From Papaver somniferum (taxonomy: Eukaryota; Streptophyta; Magnoliopsida; Ranunculales; Papaveraceae): DNA of 64,000 bases. Below are positions 57,601 through 64,000 of the stretch, piece after piece; position 1 is the first letter of the stretch; each line of letters starts with the position of its first letter. The notes beneath the pieces are model-generated. The model worked only from the letters and a program-made list of their open reading frames with translations, did no database searches and was not told where the DNA came from. The position numbers and the translations under genes were made by a program. The DNA is taken from the NCBI RefSeq assembly GCF_003573695.1, contig NC_039360.1, positions 66,961,911 to 67,025,910 of the forward strand, in the 5' to 3' direction.

Positions 57601-60394
57601 GTTGGTTGGTATTTAGAGACTGGTTTTGTAAACTGGGTATAATAGTAACTTTCATTAATAATTAGATTTTATTTAAGTTTTTAATATTTATTAAACGGAA
57701 GTCAACATCTAACCGAGTCAACGTGGGTCAACGTCTTTTCCAAGTACCAAACACCAAGCTGGACAAATGTTAGACCAAACTCAAAAGTTGGACAAAACTT
57801 GAGTACCAAAAACAAAATAACCCTCCTTTATTTCTGGGTTTACATAGGCAAGAATAGGTTATTGGGTAATAGCCTTTATAGTTTGTTTCCTTACCCCACC
57901 AAAAATCTCTTTGTAGGGCATCAATCTTATTAGTGATTTTCTTAGGCAGAATAAAACAGCTCATTTGATAGCTATCCATACTGGCTAGAGTAGCTTTATT
58001 AAGCACCATTTTACTAGCTTGATTCAAAGTTTTTCCCATCCATCTTTGTATTTTTTGTTCCATCTTTTTCACTATGGAGTCAAAGAGTTGGATTTTGGCT
58101 CTACTTATGAAAAGAGGGTTCCTAGATTGGTATCTTTAGGATCTATTTTCTTTATTTTGAGAAGTTTGCATATCATTCTCTGATGCTTAGGCTGCACTTT
58201 CCTACTAAAGAATACTCCAGATTTATCAAAATTTATCAATTGTCCTGAAGCTATACTGAAGGATTCTATAAGTTTGATAATGTTATGGATTTCCTTGAGA
58301 TCAGCCCTAATAAAAAGAAGACAATCATCAGCAAAAAACAGGTGCGAAATAGGACTATTTTTTGGAGTAATTTTAACTCCATCAATTATTTTTTCTTCTT
58401 CTCCGGAGAGATGAAGTCTGGAAAAAATTTCCATACAAATGATGAATAGATAAGGAGAGAGTGGGTTTCCTTGTCTAAGACCTCTAGTTGGTTTGAAAAA
58501 ATCCCCAGGACTACCATTCAGTAGGACTGCAATACTAGAGGTAGAAATGCATTGGTAGATTAAGTTACAAAAATTAGTGTCAAAGCCAAAGGCTTCCATG
58601 GCTTTGATAAGGAAATGCCAGTCCACCCTATCAAAAGCCTTGGACATATCTATTTTGATCCCATTCCAGCATGTTTCACTTTCTTTTTCTTGAAAGAGTG
58701 AATTATTTCTTGAGCAATAATAATATCGTCTGAAATCTGTCTTTTAGAGAGGAATGCAACTTGAAATGGGGAGATGAAGCTATTAAGGAGGGGTTTAATT
58801 CTATTAGCTAGGATCTTTTTTATGATTTTGTATATAGTGTTGCAAAGTCCTATGGGTCTAAATCCACTAGGGTCTTTTGGGTGTCTACTTTTAGGTATAA
58901 GAAACAAAAAGGTTTTGTTGAAATCAGGATGAAGGCAACCTGAGGTGAAGAAATGCTGAACAGAGGAAATGACTTGTTCTCCTACTGTTTCCCAGTTTTG
59001 TTTAAAGAAACTAGCTGGAAAACCATCTGATCCTGGTGATTTATTTGGGTTGAGTTGTTTAACAACTGTCCAAACTTCATCTCTAGAAGGAATAGAGTTA
59101 AGGAGAACATTATTTTCAGGGGAAATACAGGGATTAATTCCCTCAAAGAGATAAGTGTTAGGCAATGCTAGGGGAGGGGCGGTAAATAAATTAGAAAAAA
59201 ATTCAGACAGAGTAGCTTGGATTTCAGGTCTTTTGAAAGTTACTTCATTGTTGCTCTTTCTAATACATTCTATGTTATTCCATTTCCTTCTTTTCATAGT
59301 TTTAGTATGAAAATATTTAGTGTTTCTTTCTCCTAGGTGAACTATATTATCTCTAGATAGTTGTTTTGCTATTGCTTCTTGGGTTGCATAAAGCTGCTCC
59401 AGAAGAGAAAGTTTCTCCTTAATCTTTTCTTCCTTTTTATAAACATGCATGGAGGTATTTAGATATTCTATTTGTACTAACACTTTTTTGATTTGCTTAG
59501 AAGGCAGCCCAAAAATGTTTTTCTTCCGAAAATCTAGGTTATTCTGCAGGGTTTTAAGGTTTTGTGCTAAAGTTTCAGGAGGAGAATCTCTTATAACATG
59601 ATTCCAGGATTCTTGGATTGATTGCACACATGAGGATTCCTTGTGCCATGTGTCATAATACTTAAAAGTATGTGTTACTTTGACAGCTAAGGTGTCAAGA
59701 GTAAGAACTATTGGGCAGTGATTATATCCAGCTGCCACTAAGTGTGTTACTTCACTATTGGGAAATTGGGCACTCCACTCTGTATTGGCTACTGCTCTAT
59801 CTAATCTTTCTTGGATGTTTTCTATACCTACTCTATGATTATTCCAAGTATAGCCGCATCCTTTGAATCCAATATCTAAAAGACAAGCATTGTTCAGAAT
59901 ATCTTGAAAGTAAGTGCTTTCAGACTTGTTGAAAGGTAATCCTCCACATTTGTCCTCTTGGTTGAATGTCACATTAAGGTCTCCTAGTAAGACCGAAGGC
60001 ATTGGATTCTTATCTACTTGTTCTGCTATATCAGTGAGGAAATCCCAAGCAATCTTTCTGTTGTTAGGGTAAGGGCTTCCATAGAAACAAGTAAGAAGCC
60101 ATTTCTTAGATGTTGATTTAGTTTGCACTATTATATTAATCATATTTAAATTCCACTGCACTATTTCAAAGTAGAAACCATCAATCCAAGCTAAGGCTAG
60201 ACCCCCAGCTTGTCCTACTGGATTTATTATGTGAGTATTAGGGTAATCTTTAAGATTTTTCTTAAGTAGATGCCTTTATTTTTAGTTTCAGATAAGAACA
60301 AAATTTCAGGTTTTTCTCTAGAGATCAAATGATTAAGATGATTTTGTGTAAAAGGATTGCCACAACCTTGGACATTCCATGCTATAATTTTCAT
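54656..60394 (-). pseudogene. LINE ORF2 (endonuclease, reverse transcriptase, zf-RVT, RNase H), interrupted by a MULE-like element
   Basis: ORF2 starts at the ATG at 60394-60392 (MKIIAWNVQGCGNPF). It loses frame near 60250 and continues open from 60161 to 58650. The endonuclease has LGDLNVTFNQED, RLDRAVAN and GYNHCPIVL (the usual SDH is changed). RT has FRPIGLCNTIYKI, then after a shift near 58670 DMSKAFDRVDW, GLRQGNPLSPYLF and the FADD catalytic box (normally YADD) near 58335. Coding breaks at 57833 by the insertion and resumes at about 56290. zf-RVT (SLWNLRVSQRIKIFAWKCL, C..EHMIFFC) and RNase H (INIDATW, EEAEALGLLQGAKWA, LEVDCKNLFDYL, SANTVADLMAKEAK) follow, ending near 54696. The T-run at 54656-54672 is its poly(A) tail. 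Several frameshifts make it inactive. ORF1 is not recognised. Confidence 0.92.
56305..57823. mobile_element. Mutator-like (MULE) non-autonomous element inside the LINE
   Basis: Both ends start gggttattttgtttttgg when read inward. They stay alike for about 110 bp with few mismatches and more loosely to about 180 bp. A perfect 9-bp target duplication, TCCTTTATT, lies at 56296-56304 and 57824-57832; 9 bp is the Mutator-superfamily hallmark. No transposase frame is present. The 1.5-kb body is AT-rich, with only short open frames (for example a 38-codon acidic one on the minus strand from 57493). The arms contain repeated GTTGAC/TTGACC boxes. Confidence 0.9.
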
Positions 60395-60715
60395 GATTGG
60401 TTCTTAAACTAGGAAATTGGCTTTTAATTTCAACAATGGCAGAAGGTCAACCGTTCTTGACAAATAATCATCAACAATTATCAACAAAGTAAATCAAATC
60501 AATAAGCAAACTAGGCAATTAAATGAATTTTATCTAAGCAAACAAACTAATTAGAGCAATCATGAGCAGATATAAGATAATTGAGCAGAAATGAGATTGA
60601 GGGGTACCTGGGATTCGACCTTTTGCGCTGATGAGGAGTCCAAATTGAAGGGTACTGGTACAATGTTATCTTCATCCTGATTATGCTCCTTATGATTGGA
60701 TCCATATGCTCCTTA
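60395..60715 (-). other. Probable LINE 5' flank or ORF1-ORF2 spacer
   Basis: No ORF1 signature is seen. Near the right end a 22-bp phrase, 'tatgctccttatgattgga'-like, is duplicated (60682-60722) just before the LTR fragment. Confidence 0.35.
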
Positions 60716-61970
60716 TGATTAGAGCATAACTCGGTCGAACTCGCATGCGTTGCTATATCAAGCATGTTTGTCAATGTTAGTGATCAAAACTATAAAGTCT
60801 TGATTTCTAGCCTATTAGCTAAGTCTCGGACTAGGATAGGAAAAGTGTAGTTGAGCTCAAGGACTTCATGGCGATTCAACGACAACGACGAAGATCTACA
60901 CCAAGGAACCGTGGAACTTCATCAACAAAAAGGTATGTGAAGACTTGAACTTATCTATCACTCGAAAGTCTATCTATTCTTCTCCTACTTCTTATGAGAC
61001 AAAAGTCGTATGCTATATAGACTAGATCATATACACTTGATATTTGGAGCTGACTATTCATTGCTTATCTTTTACTCGAAATCGTGTGTTGGTAAAGCGT
61101 TTCGCTTTGATCAAGTTTATCTTCACCTAGTGACGAAAGTCATGAAAAATTTCAATCACTTTGGAAATTGCTCTGACGAGAAAGGTCTGTTATTCTTCAC
61201 GACTGAATATCGCCTTATGAGAATGTTTCAATGATTGGAGTGAGAGTTTAGATTATATAACCATGTATTCCTTGAACCGAAGTTTTTCAAACTTTGTTGA
61301 TCAAGATAAATCGGTAGGATTGTGGAATTGGCTTGCCAAGTCCGCGAACCCAGTCCGCAGACTCAGTCCGCGAACTGACGGAAGTTCTCGACCGAGAATT
61401 TCTGCTGGGATTTCCAAAACTCGTTTGTGTGCTAAGTCCGCGAACTGGCGGAAGTTCTCGACCCGAGAATTTCTGCTGAGTTTGGAAAACTCAACCGATT
61501 AACTTAAGTCCGCGAACTTGTTTGTGGCTTAAGAGGTTATGGTCTAAAGATGTGCTCTGAACATGAAACGTTGATTATTAAGGAATGCTTTATGCAAACT
61601 GTGGCTATAATGTTCATGAGCCGATTCTAATCGAATCGCATCATCTTTGTTTCAATTGTGTCTTGTGTAGTTACATAAGATCTCATAGCAATTAAACAAC
61701 TCTTAACTAGTTCATATTGAGCCAATTGAACTAGTTATGGTGAAGAAGAACATGATTAATATGAGATGCTCATATGGTTGACCTTTTGGGTTATCATGTT
61801 GAACCAACATACGTGTACTCGTTTGGGCATGGTTTTTCGGCATGGTTTTTCTCAAACCCAATAAACGTGTACCCAAGTGTGTGTGACAAGCTATGTCTTT
61901 CGATCTAACGGTTGAGAGATATTAGCTTGAATCTAAATCAGATTTTCATCTAACGGTAGATTACTTTATG
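60716..61970 (+). mobile_element. LTR fragment, plus strand, same family as 1-2106
   Basis: It starts TGATTAGAGCATAACTCGG (TGTTAGAGCATTGCTCGG in the relatives). It follows the same order of landmarks: 'gagctcaaggact', 'gacgaaagtcatga', then two 'cggaagttctcgac..gagaatttctgctg' boxes near 61378-61475. The last shared block is 'atctaaatcagattttcatctaacgg'-like sequence near 61930-61960, broken here into shorter matching pieces. It lacks U5 and the rest of an element. Confidence 0.75.
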
Positions 61971-63499
61971 CATAATCCATAATTGAGAGAGATGGAAATA
62001 TCAAACATGTCTAGCGCAAAAATCTTTTAATTTTATGAATGTGAACTTTTGCAGAGGGATTAAAACAGAGGAAGTGCCCTATTATCTCTGGAAGCGCTAT
62101 TTGTCCTCTCCAAAAAAGAGTACTCATCATAATTCAATAGCTGGCAGGTGTGAACACATAAAAACAATATGAAAACTCCCCAGAACTATAGATAATACCC
62201 AATATGAAGAAACCAAATTTACTCTCTTACTCACATACCCAAAATCAAAATTACAAATAATACCCAGGTCGGAGAATCCATACTGTAGCTTCTGCCAAAA
62301 TCAAAATCACTTCATCTTTTTCTAACTTGAAACACGCATTTAGGAGACTGGATCGCACTCATGAATCTGTGCAGCAACCATTTGAAAGCCGCAACTCAAC
62401 CTTCGGATTGGTACAAAAAAAAATTAGAATAGCATATACACAATTAACTAGTCTCATTTACACAATTAACTACAGTCTCATTTGTTCTTAAATAATTAAT
62501 CAAACATATTGCCAATATAGGTGGAATACTGAAAGGACGGGTTTCTTCTGGCACTTTTCATAAATATTGAAATGTGTAATATCGTCAGTGATAGGTTGTT
62601 ACCTTGGGAAGATGGGTTTGATCCTTGCTCTGCCAATACCAAAAAATCCAAAAAAAAAACAAAATTAGGAAAATGTTTGAGAATGAAAATAAAAAATCAC
62701 TCTAAGAAACTAACATAAAACCTATAAAAATTCCAAAACAACCTTCAAGAGAAGACTCTGTATGAGAATCCAGTGCGTTCCCCTTTAGTAGCAACTGATC
62801 CATCTTGAACAGTAGCATCATAATGATTTCATCCTAAGCAACTCTTTGAATACCTAATTTTTCTTCAAACCCTCATTAAATTATATGTGAACTGCTATGC
62901 ATTGCCAATTTGAATACCGAATGAAAGATACGGAAAAGACTATATGTTAAAACCCAAGGGAGGAAAACTTAGTTAACAAAAGGAATGTATAGCAGTAGCA
63001 CGCACAACTACACTGATAAAACATAATATATAAATAAAATTTCTATAATTTTTAGGAAAGCTAAGCCACTCCTCATACAGTGGCATCAAGAGCAGTTGAA
63101 GTGGCTGATAATTTTCTACTATGCGATGCTCGGTCATCAAAAACTCACAATTTCATTTAGTATGCGTCTGAGAAGACTATACTGGTGCATTAGACAAATT
63201 CAAGGGGTGGGTGGTAATAGATTAATAAGAAAAGAGAAAGTGAATATAACCAAATAATCATGACAGAAACTCTATCTTATCCTCAAGGGCTGTCAAGAAG
63301 GCAAACTTGCAAAAAAAAATAAAAAAAAAGGGAATAAACCAAACTGCAATATTTTCTCATTCTATTTTGTTTGCTATAACCATTATACCACATTGATATA
63401 TGCATCCAAAGTACAAAAGAAATGAGCAACACAACTTTATAAATGTAATCAATTTCAGAGGATGTAAGTTACGTTTTATCTAAACCCATAGCCTTCTGA
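61971..63499. other. Gene-free sequence left of the RPA1-like gene
   Basis: AT-rich; A-runs lie at 62648-62660 and 63308-63329. No coding exon, terminal repeat or tandem array was recognised. Part of it may be 3' flank or introns of the minus-strand gene at the right edge. Confidence 0.35.
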
Positions 63500-64000
63500 A
63501 TCCAGACATAACCGTCACTTTTGCGTTATCCTGTCAAGGGTAGTTAAAGGATGGTAAGCTTAGCATCATGTAGTTCAAGGATTCTACGCTTAGTTAAAGG
63601 AGTAAGCTTAGTAGTAGATGGATCATAAAACTACCAAAACGGAAAACATTGAGCTAGACAGTTATACCTCTGATCTGCCTATAAGCTCAGCTGCAGTTAG
63701 ACAGACCAATTTTTGGACCTCGATATCCAGTGCCACGAAAACTGTGGTGCCAGTGTGATCTTCCACTTAAACCGGAGCATGTACCTGTAATCCACAAAGG
63801 ACCCATCGACCGGCACATTGGTTTATGGAAGAAAAGGTATCGGATAATGAAAATTAAGTTTTTCGGTGATTACCTTGCGATGGGCATATCAACTTTGACC
63901 TCGCATTTAGTGCACCAAAGGTCACCATTATCATCAAGGACCTTTTTGCTACAACGAGGGCATGCAAGATAGTGCCAGCCACTTTCGATCATCACATTGG
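63500..64000 (-). pseudogene. RPA1-like (replication protein A large subunit) C-terminal fragment, runs off the right edge
   Basis: On the minus strand an exon entering from beyond 64000 and ending at 63874 reads GWHYLACPRCSKKV ... DLWCTKCEVKVDMPIAR. This gives a C-x2-C ... C-x2-C zinc ribbon as in the C-terminal domain of RPA70. The next exon (63784-63668) joins in phase to RYMLRFK. After a 1-nt loss it continues VEDHTGTTVFVALDIEVQK ... LTAAELIG, the OB-fold strand pattern of that domain. A possible last exon near 63531-63480 ends in a stop. RPA binds single-stranded DNA in replication and repair. Plant genomes hold many RPA1-like copies, some carried by Helitrons, so a degenerate copy is as likely as a host gene with a sequence error. 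Confidence 0.65.

Overview
This window is a stretch of a plant (eudicot) nuclear genome. It has GT-AG introns, CT-rich leaders, a receptor-like kinase, a RING/VWA ubiquitin ligase, a MOM1-type chromatin protein and a very high load of nested retrotransposons. The style of the LTR families (a recurrent 'aacgaggaaaccgcaaatg' block, 'tccgcgaac' repeats) reminds me of Papaver, but that is recollection and not proof. No bacterial-type operons, rRNA or CRISPR arrays were seen, and I noticed no tRNA genes.

Layout. 1-5.9 kb: a minus-strand LTR element without pol (3' LTR cut by the window edge, internal coiled-coil-like ORFs, tRNA-iMet primer site, truncated 5' LTR), abutted by a plus-strand LTR fragment of the same family. 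5.9-10.1 kb: polypurine tract and 3.4-kb LTR of a Ty3/Tat-like element whose LTR holds a five-unit array of hairpin-forming repeats. 10.1-24.2 kb: a degenerate plus-strand LINE, split by a 10.2-kb minus-strand Ty3/Tat-like element (12837-22998, target duplication GAAGG). That element keeps gag, a protease remnant and an integrase tail, has lost RT/RNase H and the integrase core, and carries an antisense ORF beside its 3' LTR. 24.4-31.7 kb: a MOM1-like gene (PHD, chromodomain-like, SNF2-like exons) with one out-of-phase splice, a premature stop and a MITE-like insert. 32.8-34.7 kb: the main exon of a WAV3-family RING/VWA E3 ligase; its first exon was not found. 35.7-39.7 kb: a young Copia element (TSD GTCCT) with a pol deletion. 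39.7-47 kb: AT-rich repeats, a GGT-rich tandem block, a Helitron-like 3' end, two 5'-truncated LINE pieces and a foldback element. 49.1-52.2 kb: an NCRK-type receptor kinase with nine coding exons, one GC-AG intron and a 1-nt frameshift. 53.4-54.1 kb: a long inverted repeat. 54.7-60.4 kb: a minus-strand LINE interrupted by a 1.5-kb MULE-like element (TSD TCCTTTATT). 60.7-62 kb: another LTR fragment of the first family. 63.5-64 kb: the 3' part of an RPA1-like gene running off the right edge.

The three host loci (MOM1-like, WAV3-like, NCRK) are independent genes, all reading plus, and nothing suggests they act as one system. The most unusual material is in the mobile elements: two related Tat-like LTR types with shared ends but unrelated palindromic tandem arrays in their cores, an antisense reading frame in a defective element, and a TGACTC-rich insert in the helicase part of the MOM1-like gene. 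Exon edges were placed by eye from splice signals and family resemblance. No alignment or search was run.
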